NCBI RefSeq assembly: GCF_036898095.1
Contig: NC_090768.1
Span: forward strand, 53,176,702-53,240,701
From: Palaemon carinicauda
Lineage: Eukaryota > Arthropoda > Malacostraca > Decapoda > Palaemonidae
Direction of reading: 5' to 3'
Length of the DNA stretch: 64,000 nt
Shown: in pieces, positions 47,331 through 59,988 of the stretch
Numbering within the stretch: the stretch's first letter is position 1
How the letters are laid out: each line of letters begins with the position of its first letter
Made by a program: the position numbers and the translations under genes
Notes under the pieces: model-generated
Database searches by the model: none
Told to the model about the DNA's origin: nothing
The model's input: only the letters and a program-made list of their open reading frames with translations

Positions 47331-47525
47331 TATAGTCAATTTCTTTTAGTGATGCAGATTTGCACCGACTCGCAGCAGTGCCCTTTTAGCTCGGAAAAGT
47401 TTCCTGATCGCTGATTGGTTGGACGTGATAATTCTGACCAATCAGCGATCAAGAAAATTTTCCGAGCTAAAAGGGCACCGCTGTGGGTCGGTGCAAATCT
47501 GCATCGCTAAAAGAAATGGATTATA
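47331..47525. repeat. Hairpin MITE, copy C
   Basis: Same family as 46340 and 3376; arms differ by a few substitutions. Begins TATAGTCAATTTCTTTTAGT. About 800 bp from copy B, so the pair could also fold between elements. Confidence 0.85.
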
Positions 47526-47540
47526 TTTACCCACTTCAGA

Positions 47541-47867
47541 TTGTGGGTTTTTGTGATATGTGGTATTAGTGATAGTAAGGGATGTCTTCTGAATTTGTCT
47601 GTGAGAGTTATTGCTGGGCCTCTTCCTCTTTGTATATCATGGCTGGGACAATATTGTGATTTAGATCATCTTTGTGAGGAATGTGAAGCATTTAATGTTC
47701 CTATTATGAGGTGCTGTGTTCGAATGGTGTCTAACCAAATTGAGAGTTCCAGAAGTGAGGAAACTAATGTACTTTCACATTCCCATTCATCAAAATTCAA
47801 GAAAAGTCTTTTAGCTTGTAAACAGTTTAGAGGTTTATCAATTCAAGTACCTGTGTTTTGGTCGTAG
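47541..47867 (+). pseudogene. Possible DIRS-like Gag N-terminal zinc-finger relic
   Basis: The 108-codon frame contains LPLCISWLGQYCDLDHLCEE, CEAFNVPIM. C-x-x..C-x6-C-x2-C spacing and the GQ.CDLD phrase recall the Gag zinc-finger of DIRS elements (DIRS-4: KPCSLDDRYNEC). It ends at an (ATT)n-type repeat about 120 bp further on. Not certain; could be another retroelement Gag. Confidence 0.35.
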
Positions 47868-47984
47868 AACAACTCCAAAAGTCTTCACTAGGGAGATGGC
47901 TCACATCTAGAAATGAACAAGATTTTTGGAAATCCTCATTCTTTTATGACTGGATAAGTGGCTATTTTTTAATGTTCTTCTAGG

Positions 47985-48305
47985 AGAGGGGCACTCCAAA
48001 AGCAAACCATTGTTCTCTAGTCTTAGGTAGTGACATAGCCTCTGTACCATGGGCTTCCACTGTCTTGGGTTAGATTTCTCTTGCTTGGGGGTACACTCGG
48101 GCACACTAGCTTATTTTATTTCTCTTCCTCGTTGTTTTCAAGATTTTATAGTTTATATATGAGATATTTATTTTAATCTTATTTTTGTTCTTAAACTTGT
48201 AGTTTTTCCTTATTTCCTTTCTGCTCTGGGCTATTTTCCCTGTTGGAGCCCTTGGGCTTATAGCATCCTGATTCTCTAACTGGGGTTGTAGCTTAGCTAG
48301 TAATA
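47985..48305 (-). repeat. (ATT)n-flanked inverted-repeat family, right half
   Basis: Reads CAAACCATTGTTCTCTAGTC, GACATAGCCTCTGTACC, then GTTGTAGCTTAGCTAG before an AAT tract (48300-48314). Same order as 12950-13268. Confidence 0.75.
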
Positions 48306-48309
48306 ATAA

Positions 48310-51300
48310 TAATAGAAAGGATTCAGGTGCAACAAGTGTGATTACTCAGGTTGCTGGAAAGGTTGGAATTCCTGGTCAAAATGAACTAGTCTCTTTTGAT
48401 TCCAACTTCAAGGATTCTGTATTGGAATTATAATAGCAATAGTTCTTCCTTGGGTTTTTCCCATTAAAAAAAAGACAATGGCTTCATTAGATAAGTTCTT
48501 TCTGATGGGTCACCTAGAAATGTGAGCGTTACAATATTTCAATTGGTATTGACTCTTCCAGATGAATGGTCTCTGGATCCATTATTGAGTCAAGAGATAT
48601 GGAATTAGATGGTGAAGACCAAATATGTATGTAATATTGCTTGACAAGAAAATAAGAAGTGTTTTGCTCGCCAGTAACGGATTCTCTTGCCTGCTAGGTA
48701 CATACCCAGTTAAAGGACTCGTCAAATCTGCATTGGTACACTTTTCCTCCATGATTTGAGCTTTGACAAGTTCAAAGTCTACGAACAGTAGGATGATTCT
48801 GGTAGCTTCCTTTACGCTTCAGAGAGAGTAGCCTCTGTTGTAACGTTCATGGCAAGTGCTGTAAAAGACCAATCTTCTCAGACAACTGGTTTTGAGTTCG
48901 ATACATAAAAGCCCATATGCTCTACATCTAAACGCATGAAGAGTGTTAGTCGTATTCTCCAAAACAAAAGGTTTCCAAAGTCCTCCAGATTGTTGATTTT
49001 AGGTTCCAAACGGCAACCAACTAATAATTGAAGGGAATGGAATTGATATTCTGAATAGGGCAAATCAAGGCATATTTCATTGATTAGAACTAGTTCGGCT
49101 AATATTGCTGATTTTTTTTTTCACCTATGAAAGGGAACTGTTCATTTTAGCTCTTGTTGAATATTGCGCTCTGACATTTGGGCTTAGATTTATCTGCTTC
49201 AGTCATCATTGTGGATGTATTTAGGTCTTTCAATTTTGATAACCCTGTGGTTGTCAGCATTTTTTTTTTTCACCTAGATGTATTACAATATTTAAAGGGT
49301 TCTGATATTGAACCTTTTGTATATCTTTCCAGTAAAAATCCCACAGCAAATACTTTTCCTGTTGGCTTTAGGATCAGCTAAAGCCATTTGAGAACTTTTG
49401 GCTTTTTAATATAATGTTGGTTTTTTTGAGAAATGATGATTTTATCTCTGTTACCTACGTTCTGAATTAGGAATGATTTTAAGATGAAGGGTTTGATTCT
49501 AATTTTTTTTCCATTTTTTCCCCTGGAAAAGAAAGTTGGTTAAGGCATAGTCATTAGGTGAAAGGTTCCTAATTTGCTTTGTGGGGTTAAAATTTAGATT
49601 GTCCTCTTTCCTTTCATTTTAATAGTCACAGATGCTCTGAGGGAATTTAGTTCGTCAGATTAAAGAATAGGCTATGGTGCAACTAACGTACCTCGCTTAA
49701 TTTCTGTAGGAATCTTCGTTTGGAATGAGTTCTGGCAAAAGCTCGGTGGTATACCAAGTTAGTTTTTGCTAAACATCATTTAAAAAGAAAACCCAGATTT
49801 CTTAGTGGTAGGATTAGTTTTTCGTTTGAAATGCCCCAATGTTTGGTAATTATATGAAAATTGTATAAAGTATTTTGTTCTTTTAGAACACAGTTTGCAA
49901 GTTCAAGTTATAAGAGTTTGTTTGTTGACTTATTTACAGTGGTACTAGACTAAGAATGGAATCTCAACTGCTAGATAAGTTTATTTTAGGACTTTACATT
50001 TCTTATCTCTTTCCTTCACTGACCCACCACCATAAGAGTGCTGAAGTCAACAATGATGAAATCAGGGGAATATATTAGAACTAAACGGAATTGTAATAAT
50101 AGAATTTATTTCTGTACGCATTCGCCTGGTCTTCATATACAAGCCCTCTCTTCCCCACTGATTAAGTGATGTCAAGAGGATAGTATTTTAGTTCTAACTT
50201 ATAGACTGAAAAGGCTAGGATCTGAAGTGTAACCACACCAATATTATTGCCATTAACTGCTAGATTTTCTCAATGCCTTGTGAGGCCTAAGCCTGTTGAA
50301 AGGAAAGAATAGAGGAGAGTTTTTAGATTTCGGGCAAACACCAGTTTTAAACTAGGCTTTGAGAGGGAAGTAATATAAACATCATGCAAGTATGGAAATA
50401 ATGAATTACTCTTTTTAGATTCTGTTGTTTCATATTTATATATTCATTTAGAAGAAACCAACCATTTTAACGCAGTTGAACCACTTGGAGGAAGGAAGAG
50501 GGCCAAATAGGATGTCTTCCAATATTGGTCAAGATCAGATAAAATGCAGCACTTTATCTGTTTTGTCAAATTGATAAAAAATCAGGAAAGGCTTCTAAAA
50601 TCGCGAGAAGAAAACTACATTTATTTTCATTATGCAAGTCGTTGGAGTAAAAAGAAACTGAAATGTTATCTATTAATGGCTTCATCTCTGTAGAAATAAG
50701 AAGGCTTACAAAGAATATCACGTTTACTTGTAGCTATAGATATGTTTCATAGTGCTGCATGAATAAGTGTGTTAGCATTGAAGTATCGGCATTTATTCAT
50801 AGTAATAACACCATGTTACTATAACACTGTAAATCATATAAAGGGAATAGCTATGAGATTAGCTAATCGACCAGAATGTAAATTAGTCAACATATTGCTT
50901 CAAGATTCAGAATAGGTAAAAGATTAGTTAATCAGCAAGAATGTAAATGAAATAGATAGCCTTATGTATGCTTTCTTCAAGATTCCCCACTGGATACTGC
51001 CCACAGTATGTCTTGCATAGCAATGTGTAAACATCATTTAAGGCTTTTTGGTGTTCCATTTATCCCAGCACCATAACGGTTTGCTCTTTCCTCTTCAAAT
51101 ATTCCTCTGGTTGCTTCCCATTCATCCATCCAACTTCTTTTTTTTAATCTTTATCTTGCTGTTATGTTCACATCTTTCTGATGAATCCTGTAGGTGTCCA
51201 GAAATGGTACAGTGTTTTTTTTAAACTGATTTTGTTAATTATAAAGAAACTTATGTTAATATTCATTAATGAATTCTATTGTCATTAGTTTATTACTTGT

Positions 51301-51470
51301 AACAAGCGCTTTCTTATTTTTACTAGGGATAGTTGATCATAAAAGTTGTTTGCATCCTTTTTTTTTCTTTAACCCAGAAGTGACTTGACAAATCTTGAAA
51401 ACAATGCTATTAAAGAAATTGTTAGAAAGATAATTTTTTTAAAAATTTCCCAATATTATTATTATAACTA
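48310..51470. other. Intergenic sequence without a recognised gene
   Basis: Scattered, heavily interrupted frames only. No domain, RNA gene or complete repeat was recognised by eye. Some of it may be ancient retroelement sequence continuing from the relic at 47541. Confidence 0.45.
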
Positions 51471-51474
51471 TTTT

Positions 51475-51476
<2 letters not shown>

Positions 51477-51510
<34 letters not shown>

Positions 51511-51533
51511 CAGTAGCAGTAGCAGTAGTAGTG
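51477..51533. repeat. (AGT)n microsatellite
   Basis: Trinucleotide tract with three AGC interruptions near its centre. Confidence 0.95.
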
Positions 51534-51639
51534 ATAGAAAAATGGTTGGGAAGATGAAACTGTATAAGAGAGGTAACAATTAGAAACAAAGAAACTATGA
51601 AATGGAATTCAATCTGCAAAAAGAAAAGAGAAAAAACTC

Positions 51640-51730
51640 CTGGGTAGTACAGTGGTAGGTGCTGGCCTTGTATTTGCATAGACGACATATCCAGTCCCGC
51701 CCTGGCTCATGAGAGTTTAAGCATTTTACT
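51640..51730 (+). repeat. Possible tRNA-derived SINE head
   Basis: GGTAGTACAGTGGTAGGTGC resembles a tRNA A-box region and CATATCCAGTCCCGCC a weak B-box, about 40 nt apart. This fits a decayed tRNA-derived SINE; the cloverleaf is not intact, so it is not called as a tRNA. Confidence 0.4.
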
Positions 51731-52658
51731 GGGAAGGTTACTGCTTGGATTGGGCACTAAGGTGTGGTGTTTGGATTCCCCGGTTGATGTTCTGAAGAGT
51801 ATCTCTTCTGACGGAATTGAAACAAACTTGATAGCTATGACCTTTATTTTGAACTTTTAAAGTTCTATGATTCAACTACATAGTATGGAAGCCTATTCCC
51901 TGATTCATTCACAGCTGTAACAAAGCTTCTTAAAACCTTTCTAGTATTGATGCTCATCACAAAAAATGCAAGATTATTATAATTAGCTGCAGGTCCAGTT
52001 GTAGATGGGAAATTCTAAAAAGGTCCGAATGCAAAGGATTATTAAAATAGGGCGTTTTATAAAGCATGGATAATAGACATTGAAGAACAGTCCCAGAGAT
52101 TAACAATAACTTGAGGAATTCTGCTGCTGAAAGCAGAATTGGAGAAAACATATTCTGAACACTAGTGAAATATTTCTTCAAGGTAGGCACATCACCAAAA
52201 ACATGATACACTTCCCGTGTACAATTTGTATCATGTATGATACATAAAATATAATTATATAATTATAGGTAATGATAAGAAAGCAAAGCAAAACTAGAGA
52301 AAAATTTGGCAAGCATAAAAATGTAATGTCCTAATTTACTGTAAAATATAATGTTAAACCTTAAGATAGTCTTTATGGTAAAGGAATGCAAAATGAGAGC
52401 TTACTACAAATGGTGTGAAACTTTTGTATGGATTATTATCTATAGCTCTTGTTTATTTACTCTTTATTCGATGTTTGCATTTAACCATAGCTAAACATTA
52501 CAGGAGTACGTATTGTAATCATGAAGTTGAAGGTTTGTGCATTATTATTAGCATTCATACACTGAGCATTTACTGTTCCCCTCCTTCCTTGGACGGTGAA
52601 AATATGCTTAATGTATTTATACTGAGAAAAGATTAAATGATATTGTAATTCCTATATA

Positions 52659-52952
52659 TTAACCCTTTTACCCCCAATGCTATTTGGAACTTTCCAATCC
52701 TTAACCCCCAGGCCCTTTTTGTTTTTCAAGCGCATTTTGCAATTCATTTTTTTTAATTTGCGCTAACAGCCTAATTTTCGTCATAGAGAGGTCAGGTTGG
52801 TCTCATTATTTTGGAAAATGCCTGAAGTTTCTCATAAAATTATCAAAAATATGGAAAAAAATGTAAAATACAGTTTTTTGCAAGGACGTACCGGGTAAAA
52901 GGATGAGTAATGTGAAACGTACCAGTACGTCCATTGGGGGTAAAAGGGTTAA
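52659..52952 (-). mobile_element. piggyBac-like MITE, copy 6
   Basis: TTAA on both sides. Inverted ends CCCTTTTACCCCCAATG / CATTGGGGGTAAAAGGG type. The palindrome is shortened to GGACGTACCGGG. Minus orientation, intergenic. Confidence 0.8.
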
Positions 52953-55805
52953 AAACCTATTTTTTAGTTTATTAAAAACTTTCTTTTGTATTAACTATTA
53001 CTTTGAAGAGTACGACAAGTATTATGATTTATTGTAATATTTGTTGAGATGCAGTTTTGTTATATTAACTGATTTCACCATTCCTTCTCGAGGTCCCTAA
53101 CCTAACAATATGTGCAGCATATTTATACAGAACAAAGATTTTTGAAATGGGGAATACAAAAGAATTATTAGAAATTGTATTGTATATATTGTATAATATA
53201 CTAAAAATACATATTTGGAACTTTGTGTGACACTTAGACTAATGTTTTGATGCAGTTTGTGTAATTTTGTTCCAATTTTATTATTCGTTATTTTCTATAT
53301 TTTTTTTTTTTTTACTGATTTTCATATGCTTGTATGGTTTATTATTACTATTACTCTGTACTACTGGACAGTATTTTATATACTAAAACCTTGCATATCA
53401 GCTACTTTGATGTGCTAATTGTAGCGTAATGGTCTGACGGTAATCGTACTTGGGGTAGAAGCATATTAAACTATTGAGTATCTAGAAATTGTCTCAAAAA
53501 ATATACTTGGATAATATGATCATGAATTTTAAGGAAAAAAGCAATTTAATTAACAAGAAGTTGATTAGTATACCATATAGTGAGTACAGTACTCTTTATA
53601 TAGTACAGTACAGTACAGTATGTACGTATTTTTCTTCTCTATTGTACAGTACTATTCTTTAGTTATTATTATTATTATTATTATTATTATAATTAACATT
53701 ATTATGAATTATTTAAATGTTTAATATGTTGTTGTATAAAATATTTAAAATGGCTTCAGTATTTTCGAGGTAAAGATAGATAAAAAGTATACTACATACA
53801 AGGACATACTTTAGGCTAACTAATACTATGTATAAACTATAGGTACGTATACCTGTTTTGATTAGGATACAAATTCATACTTTGTCTTGTTATTTATACG
53901 TGTACCTCATTAATTTGTAACACTAAGATTTTTAGAATTCTAATCATGCTTGATTTCCCAGACTTTCTTTTGTTGCTGTCTGCCAGTCACAGTAAAACTT
54001 CTTTTCTTTGAATTGTGACGGTTTTTCGACTTTACATTTTTTCACTACTGTACCTTCACATTTTTAACTTTCATTTCCGTAAACTCTTTTTCTAAAGTAT
54101 TAATGTGTATCTTCCATGGATGTGAAACATTGTATTTAGTTACTGTTTACTTTAATATTTCATGTTTCAATATCAATGTGAACAAGTAATTTATGCCTGT
54201 TTTCTTACGTAATAAAATTTGAAGAATAGTGCACCTAATTTTTATGAATATGTGCAAGATATTCCAAACTTGAGAACCAAGGAGGTTAGTCAGCATTTTT
54301 CTTATATACACAGGATGATCTAATTAAGAAAGGATCACCTTGTGTTACATTTGAAAGAAATAATTTTTTATATTGATTGGATATTATGATAAAATATTGT
54401 TTGTAGCTGTAGTGTTTCAACTTCGATGTTGGGAGACTATGCCTTTTTCACTGCGGAAGTGTTTAGATTTCTAGTAATTTTCTATTTTCCTGTAATGCGT
54501 AATTATTTCAGTAACAAAAATTTTACTTAAAGAAATATTTAGGGAGCATACAGTATTGCCTAAATCTTGTACAGTACTTGGTAACTCTTGATGGTTATGG
54601 AATATTGTATACTGTAGTTGTATGGAGTTATAGGTAACTTGCCTTTAAAATTGTGATGGGGATCATCCATAGTAATTTTGTCCTAAGTGTCATTAAGATA
54701 ATCACTAAGTACACAATGTCCTATCAGAAATTAAGATAGATTATATGCAGTGATTTATACTGTACATATTCTTCACATGATAGATTATATGCAGTATGCG
54801 ATGATTTATACTGTACATATTCTTCACATGAACACATAGTTTCTATAGGCATTACTTACGGTTCTTTGGAGCATTTATATCTTTCTACTTTACCTCTGTT
54901 TCTGTTTTCTCTTTTCCATTTTTCTTTCACAGTTCTTCTAAATTTTAAATCATAGTATAACGTCAAAGTTTTACGTGAATGGCTTCACTGGCCCGTATGG
55001 AGCTATATAGCCCAAATTGATAATTCTAATCGCATCCAAGTGCACAATCAGAGACAAGTGAGGAAGAAGCTCTCCGAGTGGGTTATTTCATTCATTATAG
55101 TACAGGGTAATTTTGAATTGTAACTGAATACTTTGAATTGTGTAAATGGAGTAATTGCTGAAGCTTGTGAAACGAATGCTTTGATTCTAAAATGTAAAAG
55201 AGTTTTATAAGAGCATTTTAATTTCAAGTTTTGTTTCCCCTCACAGATATGTTGCTTGTCACCTCCCGAGAAATTTTCTATGGTCTGGTTTATTATGAAT
55301 TCATTAATAAAAATCAACTCGAAGTTATTGATATGAATAGCCATAAGTTGAGTTTACGAATAAAGTGTGAGGACTGGTAAGTTTGTTTCTAGTTTTCTGA
55401 TTTGATAAGTATTAGTTTTTGGTATTGAATAAATGCCTGGCAGTTACCATGCTAACCTTCCAATTTTGGTTAATTATCTTATCGCAAATATATTACAGGT
55501 ACTTAAGTGTTCATTCAAAATGCAAATCTAATAAAGTACTGTATTGTACAAAATTTACTTTTTATAGCAAACCCAGTAATATACAAAATTTGGAATTGGA
55601 TTTTTCCCTAACATGCCATTTCTTAAGTCTTGTTATGAAGCGTATGCTCAACTTAGGGTAATCGGTTGCTAGCTTATTCTATCTAGTGTCCTCCTTTTGT
55701 GTACTTCAGCTATTAAATGTCTTGGGTTTTATTTACAATTAGATTCTCTTGTCTGCCTCTGTGAGAATTTTGGGTTGTTTATTGCCCTATTGATAAAATC
55801 TTCTA
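52953..55805. other. AT-rich intergenic sequence
   Basis: No gene recognised. Contains an ATT microsatellite at 53661-53690 and a tandem duplication of about 48 bp at 54735-54830 (AGATTATATGCAGT..GATTTATACTGTACATATTC twice). Confidence 0.5.
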
Positions 55806-55807
55806 TT

Positions 55808-56350
55808 TTCGGTGCTGTCATTTAGGTGTATGAGGATGAAAGTTCCAATTTTATCTCAACTGTCATTGGGACAGGTGGTTCAACCCGACAAAAACTTATT
55901 CCCCCCTATTCAGAACCAGTTAGATCTAATCCACTGGTCGGGCAACCATCTGCATTTGTCCCAAGGGGCATCTCTGGAGGGTGAAAGTTCCAGACATTAA
56001 CCTATTCAGCGATGCTTCCCAGGAAGGAAGAGGAGTGACTTGATTACTCTTACATAGCAGTGCACTGGATTAAGTAGGAATCATCCCATCACATAAGCTG
56101 CTTAGACCTTATGGCAGTGTTCAAGGCAATGCATAGCAGTTTTTGTGGACATGAGACCTCTGGTCTACATACAAAAACAAGGGAACTAGGTCAGACACTT
56201 TATTTCAGATTGGAGAGGAGTTATTGGGGAAAATGAACATTCGAACTGATCAGTTAAACAGAAGATGGCAGCTTCTGAACCTCCAAACAAATGGTCTCTA
56301 CATGCTTTAGTCTGTCAGATTTTAAATTGGGGAAACCCCGATACTGAATA
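55808..56350 (+). pseudogene. RNase H fragment of a different DIRS lineage
   Basis: In-frame pieces: INLFSDASQEGRGVT (Asp of the first RNase H motif, about 55998), VGIIPSHKLLRP, LVYIQKQGN (as in AYISKQGG) and PPNKWSLHALVCQILNWGNP followed by D..., which lines up with the post-RNase H 'EWTLH..V...LWA.WGQPTIDLFA' of DIRS-1/2. Sequence identity to those copies is low, so this is a separate family. Stops are present. It breaks off at 56350, where DIRS-3 begins. Confidence 0.65.
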
Positions 56351-57385
56351 GACATTTTTAAATATTAAACTTAGCCGGTGAATATATAAATAGCTGACGT
56401 TTCCGACGGCCCGACAGATTCCAAGAAACTCGCGACCGATCGCCATGAAGGTTGCGGGTGTGCCCACCAGCGCGGACTATCGGTCAGATACCACATATAC
56501 TTCTCAACCACTCCAGTTTCTTCTCTGTCGGTGTCACCGACAACATGTGTTCCGCTCGCTCTAGACCTCGAGTTTTCTTCCGAATTGGTGAAGTACTTGG
56601 TTTTGGTTTTATTGCTTTCGCCGTGTTGGATTATTCAATACTATCTTCAAAAGAAGTGCTTTTGAAAGGAGAGGAAAAGTTTTTTTTCCCTTGCTTTTTT
56701 TTTTTTTATCTCTGGTTTTTCCATAGAGAAAAGATGGCCGACCCTTCCCTCAGTGTACGGAAGTGTGTTAAAGGCTTTTACAGTAGTGATTATTTTATCA
56801 CTTTATAAATTATTGTTGATATTTATAGATTTACCTCTATATATTTTATATCTCACACGCCTTTATTAGGCCTCTTCGATTAGCTTTCCATTTATACTAA
56901 ACATCGAGATAAATTTTATGTTTTTGTTTATATGCGGCCTTTACCTATTCTTTGTAGGCGGTCCTAACTTGGAAAACGAAGTTAAACAACGTTGAGCCCA
57001 TTCAACTTTTATTTTTGTTTAGATTAAAACAGTTGCTCTGTAAGAGTGATGGGATGATTTTTTTTTAGAAAATATTTTAAGAAATATATTCTTTGAATAG
57101 TCTTCGTGGTGTTTTTTTTTTTCAAAGATGAACTAACGTTTGGTTTATTTATGCTACGCAGTTTGCGCTCTATCGTTACGATAAAGAAAGAGAGAATCAC
57201 GGTTTCACTTTGCAGAAAAAGTAAATCGATTTTGACGTTTTGTTCATTCTTCTTTCAAACTGAAGTGTTTTAGATACTGATTGAAAGGAACATGTTAATT
57301 TTCAATTTCTTAGTCCTTTCAGTTTTTTCCTTTAGTCAAATAACCTGTTATTGACGAAGGGTGAGTGGGCCATTCTCTTGTGAGT

Positions 57386-57427
<42 letters not shown>

Positions 57428-57889
57428 CGATCCGATCTTTATTCTCGTCCCAAGTCTCTGTACAAGGAGTTTGGGAGCGAGTAACCTTGTTCTCGATTCA
57501 GTTTTTTACTCTCGTCCCAAGTCTCTGTACGGGGAGAGAGGATAAAACGTTTTAGTTTTTATTCTCATCCCAAGGCACTGTACGGCGAGAGATTGAAAAC
57601 ATAGTCCTTAGTGAACCAGTGTTTAGTCTCGTCCCCAGTTACTGATCTTTTTAACTTTATATATTTCCGTTTTATTCGATATATATGTATATGTTTATTG
57701 ATTTTTGCATGTGTGTTTCATTTTGTACTAATATGCTTACATTATACGACTCATTTCGCAATTCTAACCTTTTGATTTAAGGGAGAATTGCGTGCTTCAG
57801 GTAGAAATCAGTTTTATTCATGTCTAATGTGAAATTATTAAAAAATGTGATATCAGTGAAGTAAGTGCAAAAAACATGTTCTGTGTTGC

Positions 57890-58740
57890 GGAGGGTTCGT
57901 TTGTTCGTGCTTGTCACTTGCCTAGTCCGAGACCTCTTTCAGGCTCCCCTGCACCAGGGAGAAGGAATGTCGTAGGACCTAAGTGAGTGAGGAGTGTAAA
58001 CCAACGAACAGACGTTCCCTCAAAGGTATCAGACGTTGCTCGGCAAACACGTCCTTGCCATAAGACAGGAGAGACGAAGTTTCTCCTCGTCTTCCGATGA
58101 TTCGTCTCTTTAAAAGCCTGGGCGTAAAGTTTCGAGACGGTTGAAACGTTTATTAGTTCCTTCAGAACAAGTTCAACGTCCTAGCTGTAGTCATAAGAGT
58201 CCCGTTCATAGCGATGACGTTCATGTACAGACGTTTCTGCCACAGACTCGACGTGACGTTGAGCGGTAGACACCGTAGACACAACGTGACGTTGAGTGTC
58301 AGTCACCGTAGTCTCGATATAGCATCGATCAGCAGTCGCTGCTGTTTACTGCGTGACGTTTGAACGTCAGCCACCGCAGTCACAGGTTGGTCCGAAGTTA
58401 AGTGTTTTGCAAGATATGCTGTTAAAGCTTTCTTCTTCAATAAAAGCTTTCGATCCTGTTCCTGTGCGAAAGGATCCTTTGCTTTTTGTACGTCACGGTT
58501 CTGGGATACGTGATTCGGGTCTTCAACCTTCTAGACGAGCTTTGTTACGCCACGCTGACGTTATCCCTAGTGACAGCTTTGCTGTTAAACGAGATGCGGA
58601 GCATAAATCTCAATGTAACTTTGATCGCTTTGAACGTCAGCCACCGCAGTCACAGCGTGACGTTGAGCTGCAGACACCGCAGACACGACGTGACGTTGAG
58701 CGGTAGACACCGTAGACATGATGTGACGTCGAGGGTCAGT
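57890..58740 (+). pseudogene. DIRS-3 Gag-like fragment with TGACGTTGA repeats
   Basis: Begins with the GGAGGGTTCGT...GTTCGTGC stretch shared with DIRS-1/2. Later, short repeats containing GTGACGTTGAG and CACCG.AGACAC (58245-58735) encode ERQPPQSQRDVELQTPQTRR in the frame 58353-58706, paralleling DIRS-2 ERQPPHSR. The frame ends just before the ICR. Confidence 0.6.
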
Positions 58741-58832
58741 TTATATATTCACCGGCTAAGTTTAATATTTAAAAATGATATTTTCCTTATACAGTAAAAT
58801 AAATTTTTGAATATACTTACCTGGTGAATATA
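58741..58832 (+). repeat. DIRS-3 internal complementary region
   Basis: Complement of the left end (56354-56395) followed by the complement of the right end (about 59013-59068). It lies directly after the deletion junction. Confidence 0.85.
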
Positions 58833-59068
58833 TGATATTAAAGGCCCTCCCTTCGTCCCCGATAGAGACCCGGCGGACTGAGAAGAACTGGAGTGGTTGA
58901 GAAGTATATGTGGTATCTGACTGATAGTCGGCGCTGGTGGGCACACCCGCAACCTTCATGGCGATCGCTCGCGAGTTTTTAGGAATCTGTCGGGCCGTCG
59001 GAGACGTCAGCTATTTATATATTCACCGGGTAAGTATATTCAAAAATTTATTTTATAAGGAAAATATC

Positions 59069-59988
59069 ATTTTTTCCAATGTGAATACAAACCTTTCAGG
59101 ATTTTGTATAAGGGAATATCTTCAGTAGAACTGGAATGGCTGTTGAAATTGTTAATGGACCCAAGTGCTTGTTAAAGACTCTCCACTCGTCTTTGTCTGC
59201 AGCGAGTATGGCTGTACTGTTGTGTTCTTCACAAGGGTGTTTTATCTTTTTTTTAAACTTTTTTCATTTAAATGATTGATATTAAATATTGCATTGGTTT
59301 ACGTCTTAACCAGCTTTACAGTAGATCCACTCACTACATTAGGTGGAATAATTGTTTACAATCTTCCCTTTTTTACTGTGTAGATTGTGGCCTCCTGTAG
59401 GCAGGCATTTGTGTTTAGGGGCAAGAAAGTAAAGTCTTCTATAGCATTTTTCTTGGAGGCCATTTAGGACTCTACATTGTTCATTGAGTTTGATGTTAGT
59501 TAAAGCTCCATGGGAGAACTCTGATCTACAGTAATCCTTCTCCATATTGCAGTTCGCCTGTCACTCCGTCGGTATGTCACAGATTTATTAATATATTATT
59601 GTACAGGTATATGTAAATCTATATCAGGAACTCCTCTTTATATCGAGTGTTTCTGAGGGCAGATAGACTATATTTTTCATATATTAATTTTTTGTTTAGT
59701 CAATTCTAGGCCTAAAAAATTGATAAAGTCTATTAATTTAATCCTGTATATAATCATCTCTTGTGATCTTTCATGTTGTTCGTCCCCCAAATTTTCAACC
59801 ATAAAAAATTGACTTTATTGAGGTATCTCATACATTGTGCTGGTGCCTTTTTAATACAAAAATGTAATAAACTTTTTAGCTCGCCTCTTTATCCCAACTT
59901 CTAGTTTATTGAGGAAAAAAGCAAAAGAGAATAGTAAAATTATCATTAGTAGCGCATAAGGGTATAAACAACCGAATGAAAAACAGCA
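59069..59988. other. Spacer between DIRS-3 and DIRS-4
   Basis: AT-rich. A minus-strand frame around 59545-59339 has no recognised domain. Nothing else seen. Confidence 0.45.

Larger units (their letters stand above)
56354..59068 (+). mobile_element. DIRS-3: internally deleted DIRS element
   Basis: About 2.7 kb. Left inverted repeat from CATTTTTAAATATTAAACTT, ICR at about 58741-58832, right inverted repeat about 58870-59068. It keeps the MADPS start (about 56734), leader with GA tract (57389-57422), 5S-like box (56974-56999) and part of Gag, then jumps directly to the ICR near 58740. No RT, RNase H or recombinase. A non-autonomous deletion derivative of the DIRS-1/2 family whose ends and ICR remain intact. 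Confidence 0.88.

Noticed and set aside
51640..51730. Functional tRNA gene
   Set aside because: The B-box departs from the consensus and no cloverleaf could be drawn.
51957..52211. 84-codon minus-strand frame (TSVQNMFSPILLSAAEFLKL...)
   Set aside because: It may come from a dispersed repeat, but no family could be assigned and no catalytic motif is present.
58245..58735. Clustered TGACGT sites as a CRE-type enhancer
   Set aside because: They recur because of a degenerate coding repeat in DIRS-3 Gag; the corresponding peptide is shared with DIRS-2.
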